From assembly GCA_031772625.1 (NCBI GenBank), contig CM062820.1, positions 91,786,421-91,850,420 of the forward strand: 64,000 bases of DNA, in the 5' to 3' direction. The stretch is from Pinus tabuliformis. Lineage: Eukaryota; Streptophyta; Pinopsida; Pinales; Pinaceae. A model generated the notes under the pieces. That model searched no databases and was not told the origin of the DNA. It saw only the letters and a list, made by a program, of their open reading frames with translations. A program made the position numbers and the translations under genes. This document shows positions 1 to 11,471 of the stretch, piece after piece (the stretch's first letter is position 1; each line of letters opens with the position of its first letter).

Positions 1-640
1 TCCCACAATGTACTCAGGGCCCCATGATACATGTGCCCCATCCTGTGGTGCCAAATCTCACACAACTCTGAATTGCTAGATCTGTTGTCGGTCTTGTCTC
101 GGGTGCTGCTACTCAATGCCATCAGGTGCTGGAATGAGAAATCGTACACCTTGGCATGGCACACACCAATCTCTCTAGCTAAAGAAGCTGGAGTTCCCCT
201 AGGATATATAAGCACTTGCCCTCTCCTGAACAACACATCATACCCTTTGTCCTCAAGTGCTGAAACGGATATCGGGTTCTTCTTCATTCCAAGCACATAT
301 AGAACATCTGACACTTTCAAGGGAGGTTTGGGTCCCCTATCAAATGTAAATGTCCCTGCACCGACTGCTCTAACAACGATGTCATCACCAAGTAATACCT
401 CCATATCAGTATCACCCTCTAAAAGCTCTGAGAAGTACTCTCTGACTCCTGTCATGTGGCGGGAAGCGCTGCTGTCAACATACCAAATTCTAGAAGATGC
501 TCTGCTAGTAGCGGGGAATGCAAACTCCCTTTGAACCTGTATGGCAGGTGATCCTGCACTAGTGGCCTCACAAGCTATGAACCCAAACTTCTGATCAGAG
601 CTCTTTGAGAAGCTCTCTATCTCTGCAGAAGCTGCCATGG
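1..640 (-). pseudogene. Copia protease and GAG-pre-integrase region
   Basis: Minus-strand translation gives a retropepsin-like domain followed by the His-rich start of the integrase zinc region (IWHHRMGHMYHGAL). The protease active site, around 450-485, reads WYVDSSASRHMTG, where the family has D-S/T-G-A: the catalytic-loop Gly is Ser. The later LYVLGMKKN segment matches the usual VLYVPGLKKN with a P to L change. The reading frame is open for the whole stretch despite these changes and runs off the window. Homology is secure. Loss of activity is inferred from the active-site change and the broken gag upstream. Confidence 0.8.
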
Positions 641-669
641 ATTTCTCTTTCCCTTTCTTGTTCTTCTTC

Positions 670-1431
670 TCAGGACACACAATAACATAGTGTCCCAACT
701 TTTGTAACTTTGGAATAGCCCTTCTCCTTGTTCTGCTGCTTGCCTTTGCCTTTGCCTCCACTGTTGGAAGCTTGCTTCTTTGCTCTGCCCTTCTTGCCTC
801 TTACTAACAATGCCACATTGTCATCCTCCTCCACCTTTTTGGCTTCCCCAAGATGGTTCTTTCTGATCTTATTCTGAACGCAATCATCCCACAACCTCTC
901 TCAATCAGGAAGGTTTTCCCATGCAACAATGTCATCCACAAAATTCTTCCAAGTCTTGAGAAGACCATTCAAAGCAATCCTCACCAACTCAGCGGGTGCA
1001 ATGATCTCACCTACGGCTGCCAACTCATCTCTCACTAAAGTGATCTTTGTGAGGTATGTTGTAGCACTGTCAGTCTTAGCCATTTTAATGGCCTTCAGTT
1101 TCTCCTTTAGGACCATTTTTCTGTTTTCATTTGAACTCTGGTAAACACTGGTCAAGGTTGTCCACATCTCATGTGCATAAGTCTTTCCTCTCACATGAGG
1201 ATTGACATGGTCTTTGATTCCTTCTAGAATCAATCTTTTTGCCTTAGCATTCTTTTTGTTAAACTCTGTCAACTGTACATGATCAGCTGATACTACTACT
1301 GGGTTCAATGTGGTATTTGCCATAATGCCCCAGACTTCTGCTTCCTCAAAGATGCTCTGGATTCTCTCCTTCCATGCACTGTAGTTGTTCTGCCCATCCA
1401 ACCTGTCTTCAACTCTCAAACCCAAAAACAT
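670..1431 (-). pseudogene. Copia gag (UBN2 type), nonsense-mutated
   Basis: The ORF starts at 1431 and gives about 176 residues of a Copia Gag: a DRLDGxNNYSAWKER start, an ILEGIKDHV segment, a conserved HEMWTTL helix and an ALNGL segment near the C-terminus. Gag forms the virus-like particle that packages the element RNA. At 903-901 a TGA replaces the Trp usual after LPD. The same frame then continues through a lysine-rich stretch to 670. A frameshift near the zinc knuckle follows: only the GH and the last Cys of the CCHC motif remain readable in the next frame, and the first two cysteines are lost. Length and order fit the family. It is a decayed copy. Confidence 0.85.
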
Positions 1432-1554
1432 GTTTCACTGTCCTACCAAACTGAAATTTTCAAATTTGTGGTAAAGGTTTCTGTTTTCTGTGTAAAAATT
1501 AGCTTGCTGTAATTTTCACTTTGTTGTCCCAAACTGCACTTTTCAGCCAACCAA

Positions 1555-1566
1555 GCTCTGATATCA
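1555..1566 (-). promoter_or_regulatory. Primer-binding site of element A
   Basis: On the minus strand it reads TGATATCAGAGC, one mismatch from the plant initiator-tRNA-Met complement TGGTATCAGAGC. It abuts the LTR terminus (CA, plus-strand TG at 1567). It sets the orientation of element A and the inner LTR boundary. Confidence 0.8.
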
Positions 1567-2747
1567 TGAAAAAATTTCAACCCCCACTCCGATTATCAAT
1601 TTTCCTTATTACTCCATGCATTTATTTTTAAATCCAAGCATGATAAAAATTCTAAAATCTGGAAATGACAATATTTTTCTGAAAACACAAATTTAGAGAT
1701 TTCACAACTGCTGAAATCACAAAAATAAAACACAGCAAAATTATGACAGCCACACAGAAAATAACACTGATTTTTGGTCAATGTGACCCTGGAAAAACCA
1801 CCTACAACTCTTAGGGAAAACTAGTTTGAGAGCTCTTCTTTATTTCTGCAAATGCTTTTACAGAGAAATTGAAATACACAGTAAAAATTCCAGCAACCAA
1901 AAATCACAACTTATCTCAATTTTCGTGCTTGCACTTGGCCTCGAAAAGCCAATCATCAAACAACCAAAACAGAAATTTTCCAGCAATAAAACAACATTAA
2001 ATGCTACACGTCCAGCCTCAAAAAACGTGCCCAGAACTTGTTCTACGGTCTGTACGAGTTTCAGCAGTACGATTGCCTCGAAATTTGTGCCCAAATTTGC
2101 CTCGAAATTTGTGCCTTTGTTGTTGTCCCTCTTCCTCAATATTTGTGCCTTTCTCATGCTGTATGATTTTGCCTTGGGATGTGTGCCAATAAATGTTGCT
2201 GCCCAGATTTGCTGAAATGTCTTCTTGCTGCTCTCCTTTACTTCCTCATTGCTCAGAAATTTTCTCCTTGTTCTCTCTTCTCTTTCTCTCAAATGCTCAT
2301 GAAATAATGAATTGATCTTTTCATCTTTTCTTCTCCTTTTATTCTCTAAATGACCCTTTGGGTTACTCTAAGATCTAATGGCTGAGATTCATTTAGATCT
2401 AGGGATGGGAATAAATTTGCATTTAATTCTCACTTTCTATTTTTTAACTCATCCACTTAAATAAAGACCCACTTAACTTTTTATTTCGATAGTCGCTTTT
2501 TCACTTTCTAATTCTTCATTGACTTTAATAAAGTCACCTTTAAATTAGAATGTAACTTTACCATTTATAAAGTCACTTTTAAATTAGAATGTAACTTTAC
2601 CACTTATAAAGTCATTTTTAAATTAAATTGACTTTACCACTTATAAAGTCACTTTAGGAGAAAAGTAAAAAATAAATTTGGACACTTTTTCCTAGGCCAA
2701 AGATCAAAGCCTTAGGGACCACTTGTCCTCTGGTACCCAAATTTTAA
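1567..2747 (-). repeat. 5' LTR of Copia element A
   Basis: The LTR begins on the plus strand with TGAAAAAATTTCAACC next to the PBS. It probably ends at CCCAAATTTTAACA near 2747, which would give roughly inverted AAATTT termini. The inner boundary is firm; the outer one is a guess because the partner LTR is outside. It contains a short tandem array at 2521-2658. Several short ORFs in it have no recognisable product. Confidence 0.6.
2521..2658. repeat. AT-rich tandem repeat, about 38-bp unit, 3.5 copies
   Basis: Four successive units share the core TTATAAAGTCACTTTTAAAT and start at 2521, 2557, 2596 and 2633. Units are 36, 39, 37 and about 26 bp. The array lies in the LTR of element A, on the promoter-side (U3) end given the minus orientation. 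Confidence 0.85.
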
Positions 2748-2799
2748 CAACAAATGTCAATGAACAAGAAGGTTACCCAATCCGACAATTTGTGGTCTC

Positions 2800-3853
2800 T
2801 GTTGAAATTTCTAAGTATTACCCGTTAGAAATTTTATCTGTATTCTCTGGTTTATTTCGCCTACTTGTTTAATTACTAACAAGTTATTTAACCATATAAA
2901 CACTGAAATAAACACAATACAGTTTCAACCATCTACAAATCAACAACTGAAAGAAATAGACAAACACACAAGTGACACCGTTGTTTTTGGACAAACGTCC
3001 CCGGAAAAACCCAACTTGGGAAAACTGGTGCAGCAATTCTGAGGGTTATATTATTATGCAGTCTTTCTGAGTACAACTGGTTGCCAAATTGGCTCACCCG
3101 ACAAAGAAAATAATCTGACAATAATACCCTCTATTCGGAAGCAGATATTCGGAAAGTCTGCCCCACGAAACCCTCTCCAACACAATCTGAAGCTCAGCGT
3201 CAACCCTCTTGGCCTCTGCGTTAGCCTAAAACCCTTTGTGTCAGCTTTCTAAGGCTCTGCGCAGCCTCTCTGACCCTCTGCGTTACTCCTGCAGCGTCTG
3301 CGTGGATGACGCAGGCCCTTCTGGCCTTTGTGCAGTCCTTGCTAGCCTCTGCGTGGCTCCCTCTGGTTCTGCATCTACCTCTCTGCCGCTACGCTAGTCT
3401 TCCGGCACTATCTCTGCCTCTCTGCCTCGTACTCACTGCCCCTTGCTGCAAATTGATCACTGATTCGATTTCTCTTAGCAAACCCCACTCTAGAAAATCG
3501 AATGACTGATCACTCTGGTGTGTTCTCCAATTGACCCTCAAGCCTCCTCTTATACTTTTCCTGTTGGTCCTTCAATGACCGAGATTACATCTCTAATCAA
3601 CGGCTAAGATTAGATTTGGCTTGATCCATGTCATTTAGAACCTTCTAACCCAGTTTTATATTAATAACCATTAATATTTTATTTTTCCTAAGTTTAGACT
3701 TAGGAACTCCATTAAAAATATTAATTATTTTAATATCTCCTTAACCGGGTAGAATCTACCCAAACCATTTCTGGGTCTTGGAGATCTCATGTGCTTGAGC
3801 CTCTCTACCAATTTTCATTCTTAGAGCACATCCGATGCTACCCCAAATCAACA
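2800..3853 (-). repeat. 3' LTR of B1
   Basis: It runs from TGTTGAAATTTC to CAAATCAACA. The minus-strand U3 start (TGTTGATTTGGGGTAGCATC) is near-identical in the LTRs of B2, C and D. A conserved block, plus strand GGAAAAACCCAACTTGGG at about 3002-3019, marks the R/U5 area. A TATA-like CTTATACTTTTC (minus GAAAAGTATAAG) lies near 3550. Compared with 5979-6951 it carries about 80 bp more sequence, in short indels. Confidence 0.9.
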
Positions 3854-4534
3854 CTCCCTCTTAGTGAGGACTGTACTCTAATAATACTCCATACTGAACA
3901 TCACTTTGATTATACGGCACCGGTACCTGTGCTGATGCTAGGCCTCCCCACCCAACATCCTCTGCATTGTTGCATCCTGTACTGTTGCCCATGGCTTTGC
4001 CACTGCCACTGCTGCATTCGTACGACAACTCCCTCTGCATTAGTGCCACTGCTGGTCTTTTCTCCCAACACTGCATCTGCAATACAACCCCCCTCATCAT
4101 GGTGCATCGTGTTACTGCTTACTTCTACTGCATTGCAACTCAGTTAGTAAGAAGTAAGTAACTGATCCACCCAACTATTGACATCCTTGTCAAGCTAAAA
4201 ATACCCTGATGCTGAAGCTCTCTCTGCCGCTATCTCGTGCTCCCTCTACTACCTCTATGCTGCTGCAACAACCCCGTGCCTCTTGCACCGCTGCAAACCT
4301 CTTTGTGCCATCCTGCATTGCTGCAACCTCCTCCGGGCCTCTCTCATTGCTACAACCCCCTCTGCGCTGCATGGGACTTCCACACTTCTAGCACTCTCTA
4401 CCGCTTCATCCACATCTGTTTCTACCAACATCCACCATCCTGCTACTCTCACTTCAGGGCTCCCGTAGCCAGGTATAATCCAAGAGTTTGGGTGCCTTAA
4501 GGATCCTACCCCTCATTGCCTGTAGTCTTCCTGA
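3854..4534 (-). other. Polypurine tract and gag-distal non-coding segment of B1
   Basis: The PPT (minus AAGAGGGAG) occupies 3854-3862 against the LTR. The remaining 670 bp after the gag stop code for no recognised protein. Its LTR-proximal half (about 3870-4150) is clearly homologous to the 3' untranslated segment of gag-less elements C (34442-34629) and D (49036-49355), for example a shared GCAGAGGGAGTTGT and AGCAGTGGCAGTGGC. This is the main evidence that B and C/D derive from one parent. Confidence 0.75.
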
Positions 4535-5379
4535 CTACAGCTCGATGTCTCCCCACCTCTTCTCTAGAGGTACATGAGCACTCATGGCACAATCGTCATC
4601 CTCCTCTACCTCCTTTTTTGCCTTCGTTGGCGCTGCCTTGGAGTTAGACGCACTGGTTCGCATAATGCCCTAGTTCCCCATAGTTGAAGCACTTTATCTT
4701 TGGAGAGGTCCTTTTTCTTCCTCTTCTCCTGCTTCCCCACAGATGCCAGAGCTGCATCCTCTTCCTCCTCTGTCTTGACCTGGGCTCCTTTGCTGCTGCT
4801 TCCCGTCTTGGTCAGCTGTCTGATCTCTTCTTGGCGAAGAGTCGCCCACAATTCTTCCCAATCTGGAAGATTTGCTCTACCCATAATACTCTGGACAAAT
4901 GGCTCCCACTCCTTAGAAACTGCGTTTAGAGCGATCCTCACCATCAACTCTTGATCCGGCGTGGCCCCTATGGAAGTCAATTGGTCCTGGATCTCCTTCA
5001 ACCTGCCGAGAAAGTGATCTATCTGCTCCCCCTTCTGCATCTGGTATGACTGCAACTGATTCTCCAGTAACCTCTTCCTCTGCACGGAAGTGTGCTGATA
5101 TAATGTCTTCAAGGTGTCCCACATTTCCTTTGCCGTCTCCTTCTCGGCAATATGTTGGACTACATGATCCTTGACCCCATCAAGGATTATGCATTTCACC
5201 CTGGCCATCACATCCTCATACCTTTCATTTTCAGCTGGGTCAATTGGAATAGCCATAGTTCTCAAGGTGAAGGCCTTAATGCGATGTCTATTTAGAATGG
5301 ACAGAATCCTGGCCTTCCAGATGACAAAGTTGGATGCCTCGTCTAGCCTGTCCTGATCCCTCAGTCCGTTCATGGCCAT
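4535..5379 (-). pseudogene. Copia gag of B1, frameshifted
   Basis: The ORF from ATG at 5379 shows a Copia Gag: DRLDEASNFVIWKARIL near the N-terminus, CIILDGVKDHV, KEMWDTLKTLYQ, and a RIALNAVSKEWEPFVQSI segment near residue 170. It aligns closely with B2 gag. Just before the zinc knuckle an extra base (AAAGATAAAG against AAGGTAAAG in B2) shifts the frame. In the shifted frame a degenerate knuckle (CFNYGELGHYANQC, second Cys changed to Tyr) is visible. About 28 bp after it are deleted relative to B2. The ancestral stop is at 4535-4537. The shifted frame ends at 4606. Confidence 0.88.
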
Positions 5380-5978
5380 CTCTCTGCTCTTCTTTTCGAC
5401 TCCTCCGAGTCTTTACTTCCCTCTAGAAGATCTCTCTTCGACTCCCTCTGAGTCTCTATTTCCCTCCTGGAAATCTTTTTGCCAACCGACGAATCGCACC
5501 TCTCTAGTCTCCTATGCTCCTGCAACACTGTTTTGGATTTCTTGGCTGGAAATCCGCCTAGGTAGCGACTCCCTCTACCTTGGTTTTGCCTCGTTAGGTA
5601 CTGTTCTGTCTCAGCGGCAACAACACTCCACCAACTTCACTCCCTGCAATCTTCCCACAGCTTCCTATGCCCCAGCAACTGAAGGACTGAGCCTCTAGGC
5701 TCTGTGCAATCCCGGCACTGGCTGAATTGCTCCACTAGCCAACTGTGTCAACCTTGCTGGTCTCTGCGTGGCTCTTCTTTAGCCTTTTCTGCCCTCCTCA
5801 GCCTCTGCGCTGGTCTTTCTCTGCCTCGAACTAATGATGTACTCCCTCTACGTCAACCCTTCTCTGCTGCTTTCTGCTAGGAACAACTTCTGTCACTCGG
5901 GATCACTGTTTTTGCTACAAATGCTCTGATTCAGCTGGTGCCTTCAGCTCTCCTATGATCTACAACCCTCTGATACCA
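5380..5978 (-). promoter_or_regulatory. PBS (5968-5978) and 590-nt gag leader of B1
   Basis: The PBS reads TGGTATCAGAG on the minus strand directly beside the LTR TG at 5979; the twelfth base mismatches. The leader up to gag is non-coding, and matches in B2 (60301-60893) show it is a conserved part of the family. It would contain any packaging signal. Confidence 0.75.
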
Positions 5979-6951
5979 TGTTGAAATTTCTAAGTATTAC
6001 TCGTTAGAAATTTTATCTGTATTCTCTGGTTTATTTCGCCTACTTGTTTAATTACTAACAAGTTATTTAACCATATAAACACTGAAATAAACACAATAAC
6101 AACTACACCATCTACAGATCAACAACTGAAAGAAATAGACAAACACACAAGTGACACCGTTGTTTTTGGACAAACGTCCCCGGAAAAGCCCAACTTGGGA
6201 AAATCGGTGCAACAATTCTGAGGGTTATATTATTATGCAATCTTTCTGAGTACAACTGGGTGCCAAACTGGCTCACCTGACAGAGAAAATAATCCGACAG
6301 TAATACCTCTCTATTCGGAAAGTTTGCCCCATGAAACCCTCTCCAACACAATCTGAAGCTCAACATCAGTCTTCCTGGCCTCTGCGTCAGCTTAAAACCC
6401 TCTGTGTCAGCCTTCTGAGGCTCTACGCAGCCTCTCTGACCCTCTGCGTCACTCCTGCAACCTTTGCGTGGCTCTCTTTGGCTCTGCACCTGCCTCTCTG
6501 CTGGTCTTCCGGCACTATCTCTGCCTCGTACTCATTGCCCCTTGCTGCAAATTGATCACTGATTCGATTTTTCTTAGCAAACCCCACTCTAGAAAATCGA
6601 ATGATTGATCACTCTGGTGTGTTCTCCAACTGACCCTCACACTTCCTCTTATACTTTTCCTATAGGTCCTTTAACGACCGAGATTACATCTCTAATGAAC
6701 AGCTAAGATTAGATTTGGCTTGATCCATGTCATTTAGAACGTTCTAACCCAGTTTTATATTAATACCCATTAATATTTTATTTTTCCTTAGTTTAGACTT
6801 AGGATCTCCATTAAAAATATTAATTATTTTAATATTTCCCTAACTGGGTAGAATCTGTTGAAACCATTTCTGGGTCTTGGATATCTCATGTGCTTTAGCC
6901 TCTCCACCAATTTTCATGCTAGAGCACATCCGATGCTACCCCAAATCAATA
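5979..6951 (-). repeat. 5' LTR of B1
   Basis: It starts TGTTGAAATTTCTAAGTATTAC like the partner at 2800 and contains the same R/U5 block (about 6178-6200). It ends at CAAATCAATA, so the terminal CA has mutated. It is 973 bp against 1054 bp for the partner. Confidence 0.88.
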
Positions 6952-9440
6952 CTCTATAGGGAAAGACAAGTTGCAGACAAAAGTATTTCAATCATGTGCA
7001 AAAGGGAAAGGAAAGTTTAGTCGTCAAATAGTATAAGGTTCAATGTTGTGAAAAGAATATGGAAAGAAGTTCATATCACCAGAAAGATGGAGGAAGCTGA
7101 AGAAAAGGGCCAAGGAAAGAGGGAGCAATAGATCTCCACTATGATTAGATGGCCTCCCTCACAAAAGGGTCCCATCATAAGCTCCTAAATCTTTAGATAT
7201 GGCTATGAAATTAAGATGCATCGTGGGATCATGAAAGCATTAGAAGCAAGAGCTTGTGGAATCACCATGGGAATCATGGAAAGCAAAATCCATGATAGTC
7301 GAACATAAGGGACATAACTCTTGAAACCTCATTAGACATTAAAGCAGAGGAAGAAGTCATCTAGGATAGGTCTCAACATATATCAAGTCAAAGGGGAAAC
7401 ATCTCCCATATGAGGATATACAAGATCCTCAAAATTCTTTGATAGAATCCTAGTCGGAGGATTCACTAATCAAGAGAGGAAGCAAGTGTTTCATCAGGAA
7501 CTCCAACTTATGGAATTTATGGGATGATGGTATGATGTCATAAGAGATGAAGCAGATCAAGGGATTGAAGACACTTCAATCAGGGAAGTTGTTGGAAGAA
7601 TCCTAGATGACCTAAAGATAAAATGAGGTATGTATGCTTGTATTAATTTTTATAATGTCATGTCATATGGTTGCAGGTAATATAGATCATCACTTCTATT
7701 TTAAGAAGCATTATTGAGGGAAAATGATCTCCTCCTCTGAAAGGATGCAGAAAGGCATAAGTCACACTAGATGAAATCAACATAATATGTCCTCATATAA
7801 AGTATGAGGTGGTTGACTATGATTACTCTGATTAGAAACCCCTGAGAATGGAATGTGTGAGGAAGGAAGAGATCGTGAGCTTTGCAACCATGATGAAGGC
7901 AATCAACATCCAAAAGACCAAGAAGAGTTGACTAGGAAATCTCCCTAAATATGAAAAGACTCTGATAGAAGTCTGGAAAAGATAGAGACCATTGACAATG
8001 TATATCTTTGGGAAATGTGTCAACAAGTATGCAAGATGTTGATACCTACAGAAAGATGTCATGATAAAGAGCCATCTTGAAAGGTATGATTTGATTTAAT
8101 GCTATGTTTTGATTTCTTGAATAATATCTGGATGAGTTTATGCAGGGCTACTAGAACAAGAGTTGTAAGCGCAAGTACAACTAAGCATCCATGTGGTGGA
8201 TGGAAATTCCTGAAAGAAGCATGAGAAAGAAGTAGCCATATGATGAAGGTTCTAGATATGTATCAAGAAGGCCACTTTCCATGAAGAAAGGAGTGACATG
8301 ACAAACCAAGAAGGAAAGTGATGGATGGCCAAAGCCCTACAAAAAAGAAGCTCAACTAACTTTCATGACATCAAGGAGAGAAGTTGATCAAGCAACTGAA
8401 GCACCCACGAAGAAGAAGTTGTTGATGTATTGAAGAGTCCCTAGCTAAGAGTAAGCTCTGACAGGTCCTTGATCAAGAGGAAGCTTGTATTAAATCACTC
8501 CTGATTACAAAGGAGTGACAATTGTGTTTTCCTATTTCATGTGTCATGCACTAGACTAGGACTAACAGCCGTAAGTCTAGGTGAAGGCCATGAATGGAAA
8601 TGTAGACACATGATAGACACAACATTCTTGCCTTCACCTGGGAAGAAAGAATGGAGGGTTGGGTATTCATTTGGCATCCGATACTCTTTGAGGATGTGTA
8701 GGGCATCCAAGGTAAGAGTAGGCAAGAGGACCGATATTCTTTGAGGGCTGGGAACCCAAGATAAGAATAGTCATAGAAGGTCATACTCAGTGAACACCCG
8801 GGTGGGTATTTACCTTGAGAGACAATGATGAAGGTGTCTATAAATCATTGGTCTCGCCATCATTGTGTCATGCACTAGACTAGGACTAACAGCCGTAAGT
8901 CCTGATTACAAAGGAGTGACAATTGTGTTTTCCTATTTCATGTGTCATGCACTAGACTAGGACTAACAGCCGTAAGTCTAGGTGAAGGCCATGAATGGAA
9001 ATGTAGACACATGATAGACACAACATTCTTGCCTTCACCTGGGAAGAAAGAATGGAGGGTTGGGTATTCATTTGGCATCCGATACTCTTTGAGGATGTGT
9101 AGGGCATCCAAGGTAAGAGTAGGCAAGAGGACCGATATTCTTTGAGGGCTGGGAACCCAAGATAAGAATAGTCATAGAAGGTCATACTCAGTGAACACCC
9201 GGGTGGGTATTTACCTTGAGAGACAATGATGAAGGTGTCTATAAATCATTGGTCTCGCCATCATTGTAGCTCATGGTCTCGTGGAGAGATGGAGTTGTTA
9301 GTCAAGGCCTTGCACTGTGACAATGTTGATTGATGTGATGCTTTACAGATGGGATCACCAATTCGATTCTTCTTATGAGAAATTCTTCAAATTGAGAATG
9401 ACCAAGTACCATTGTTAATACCTCCCTAGTTAAGAGGGAG
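6952..9440 (+). mobile_element. Decayed internal region of LTR element I
   Basis: This stretch ends in a plus-strand polypurine tract (TAAGAGGGAG, 9431-9440) against an LTR that starts TGTTGAAGAA at 9441, so it is read as the 3' internal part of a plus-strand LTR element. No gag, protease, integrase or RT motif is recognised on either strand; the ORFs are short. Purine-rich text full of AAGAAG and GATGA is seen throughout. B1 separates it from its upstream part. A perfect-looking tandem duplication occupies 8500-9267. Confidence 0.5.
8500..9267. repeat. 401-bp tandem duplication with a partial third piece
   Basis: Bases 8500-8866 are repeated at 8901-9267 with an offset of exactly 401. The translated ORFs of both copies are identical over the compared length (8537-8725 against 8938-9126, and the plus-strand partners). 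The 34 bases between them (8867-8900) repeat 8542-8575, starting GTCATGCACTAG. So the junction jumps back into the unit before restarting it. It is either a very recent duplication by slippage or an assembly artefact. Confidence 0.95.
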
Positions 9441-10865
9441 TGTTGAAGAAAGTGTAACTAGGTTCAGTATTTGTAAGTGTAACTTTGTTCTTTGTACTTG
9501 ACAAGAAAAGAAATATTATTTTTGTAAATTATTCGAATGAGTTTCTTGCTCATTCCATAGGTCTAGGAAAGTCAAAGAATCAAAGTCATGTCAAAGAGCT
9601 CTTCTTGAGCATGAATATGGGTCAACCTAGTGTCATGTAGCCCTCCAAGTCAAGCACCATCCTCCAGCGAAGAAGACTACCAACAAAAGATGTGAAAGAC
9701 AATCAAGTCGGCTTCAAGGTATATATAGATGACATGTCAACTCAATAAAAGGACACAACGGTTCAAGTCGGCTTACACACTGAACAAACCACTATATATA
9801 TACCCAATAAGGTCTTCGCAAAAGTGAGAGAACAAATCTCAATTTTTCTTTGTAATTCTTCGTGGGTACAAAACAGAGTCTCGGACATCTCTGCAGCTTT
9901 CGATGGTAATCAAAGTGAGTGAGGATAGTTCTAAGACCTCGCAATCTTAGAAGGTCTTTGTCCTTCGGATGGGTAAGATAATGAAGATCTCAGTGCAGTC
10001 AGAAGAACACACTGACTTTTGGCATACTAAACGAAGTCTCTGATCTCTGTAATCGCACAATGCACTCTCGACATGTAATCTAGTCACATGCTCTAACACG
10101 ACATACAATCGCGACATTACTTCTGAATCAACGTATAACCTTGATCACTGATATAATCTCTATTTTGGCATAATAAAGCCTTGGCTTAACTACGATCAAA
10201 AGAATTTCGATGATCTCACAAAAGCATACTCAGTGTTTGTATATTAACGATGAATAGAACTCACAGTAATACGCTATGGCACATCATACATTCTAGATGA
10301 AGTTATCATCTCAGTCTATGTTTTACGAAGACTTAGTAACAAGTATTGATTATGAAAAAGATCTTCGTGCAAGATCTCATCGTTATAGCGTTGATTCAAG
10401 TGAAGACATGATCTCAGTAATAGAACAGTGAAGATCACAGTAACAATGGAGCAGCATTCATGATCTCGTTGTTAGAATTAATATCTCAGTGAAGAAGCGA
10501 TAATGATGACCTCCATGAAGCAACAATGATGATGATGATCTCAACAGCAAGAAGAGGATTGGTGTCTTGGTCTTGGAGTGGCCTAACAGGTAGGAGTGTG
10601 GTCTTGGTGTTCATCAATAGGAATCTTTATAAGAAGAATTTTGTGCGGTTTTCCTCTCCAAGAGAGAGAGGTTTTGGCCCTGGCAGAATGCCATATCTTG
10701 TGCTCTTATCTCTTTGCTTTGATAACTACTTGTTGAAGTAAGAAATACACACACTAATGATAATAAGTAAAAGGTTGTGCTAATAATCTAAAGACAAAAT
10801 GCCTCACAAATAGTTATTATGCAAGAAGAATCTCATTAACTACATTAGCCCTAGATTCTTCAACA
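9441..10865 (+). repeat. 3' LTR of element I
   Basis: It is 1,425 bp with perfect 10-bp inverted termini TGTTGAAGAA and TTCTTCAACA, and follows a PPT. A TATA box (TATATATATA) lies at 9793-9802, with AATAAAAGG a little upstream at about 9747. These features fit a plus-strand LTR with U3 on the left. The base after the LTR starts CTTCT; the matching TSD copy would be at the lost 5' end. Confidence 0.75.
9793..9802 (+). promoter_or_regulatory. TATA box in the LTR of element I
   Basis: TATATATATACCC sits about 350 bp into the LTR, the usual distance for a U3 promoter. It is supported only by sequence and position. Confidence 0.45.
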
Positions 10866-11291
10866 CTTCTCTCCACCGAAATTTCAGAGGATGTATTGTT
10901 CTCTTAGATGCCTAAACAATGAGCCTTCATCCTCCTTTTATAGGCATAAAGAGGGGCTCAATGTCTCACTTGAAGTGGCACGTCTATTGGCTCTATTTTA
11001 TATCAAGTCAGCCTACTTGACAACCAAATTAATTTGCCAACTTCAAAAATTAATATCTTTCTAACGACAACTCGGATTCAGACGATTTTCGTTGCGTTGG
11101 AATCATCTTTCCAAGCATTATCTTCCTCATCTGTCACATGTCGTAAATCCATCAATGTTTTGTCCCAAATTTTGATGGGTGCCAAAACCCCATGCTTGGG
11201 TTCCATGCCCACAAGCTGCCCTTGTGGTGCTTTGCTTTCCAAACCCTAAATCCTAGGGCTTAGAGTACTTTCCAGGGTACACAAATCAACA
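10866..11291 (-). repeat. 3' LTR fragment of Copia element H
   Basis: Minus-strand U3 starts TGTTGATTTGTGTACCCTGG at 11291, next to a PPT (11292-11300, minus AAGAGGGAG). A TATAAAAGG promoter element lies at about 10936-10943. The LTR is cut at 10865/10866 by the end of element I, which apparently inserted into it. Its sequence does not resemble the putative 5' LTR of H at 18648-19363. Confidence 0.7.
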
Positions 11292-11300
11292 CTCCCTCTT

Positions 11301-11471
11301 AGCGAGGGAGGTACTTCCAATACTAGGAAGTCTCTCGTCGTCATCATCACTGCACGCAACACTTGCCCAACTCTTGGCGCTCACAATTGCAACAATTCCT
11401 GTATGGTGAACTACGCCCTTCTCAAAAGTGTCATTGTCACTACTGGAAGCAACCTGCTTCTTCTTCTTATC
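11301..11471 (-). other. Short 3' segment between the H ORF and its PPT
   Basis: About 170 bp with no recognised coding. It is all that lies between the tail ORF and the PPT/3' LTR of H. The whole pol region is absent. Confidence 0.6.

Larger units (their letters stand above)
1..2747 (-). mobile_element. Copia element A, gag/protease part plus 5' LTR, runs off the left edge
   Basis: Read on the minus strand, the order is LTR (2747 to 1567), primer-binding site (1566-1555), leader, gag (1431 to about 650), protease and GAG-pre-integrase region, then the window edge. This is the Ty1/Copia gene order. Integrase, RT and the 3' LTR would lie outside. Gag has an in-frame stop, the zinc knuckle is eroded and the protease active site is altered, so this copy is dead. 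No target-site duplication can be tested because the other LTR is outside the window. Element limits at the right end are approximate. Confidence 0.85.
2800..6951 (-). mobile_element. Gag-only Copia element B1 (TR-GAG type)
   Basis: Two homologous LTRs (2800-3853 and 5979-6951) flank a 2.1-kb interior. On the minus strand the interior holds PBS, a 590-nt leader, gag, a non-coding 3' segment and a polypurine tract. There is no protease, integrase, RT or RNase H. Left flank GTCTC and right flank CTCTA do not match exactly, and the right terminus (CAAATCAATA instead of CAACA) looks eroded, so the TSD is uncertain. The element has the same plan as B2 at 57771-61882. Such elements need pol proteins supplied in trans. 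It separates 2748-2799 from 6952 onward, probably one older sequence. Confidence 0.85.

Noticed and set aside
31-534. 167-aa plus-strand ORF
   Set aside because: It is antisense to the protease region of element A, whose minus-strand reading has clear retropepsin motifs.
2800-6951. A clean TSD for B1
   Set aside because: Flanks GTCTC and CTCTA do not match without assuming small changes at the right terminus, so it is not claimed.
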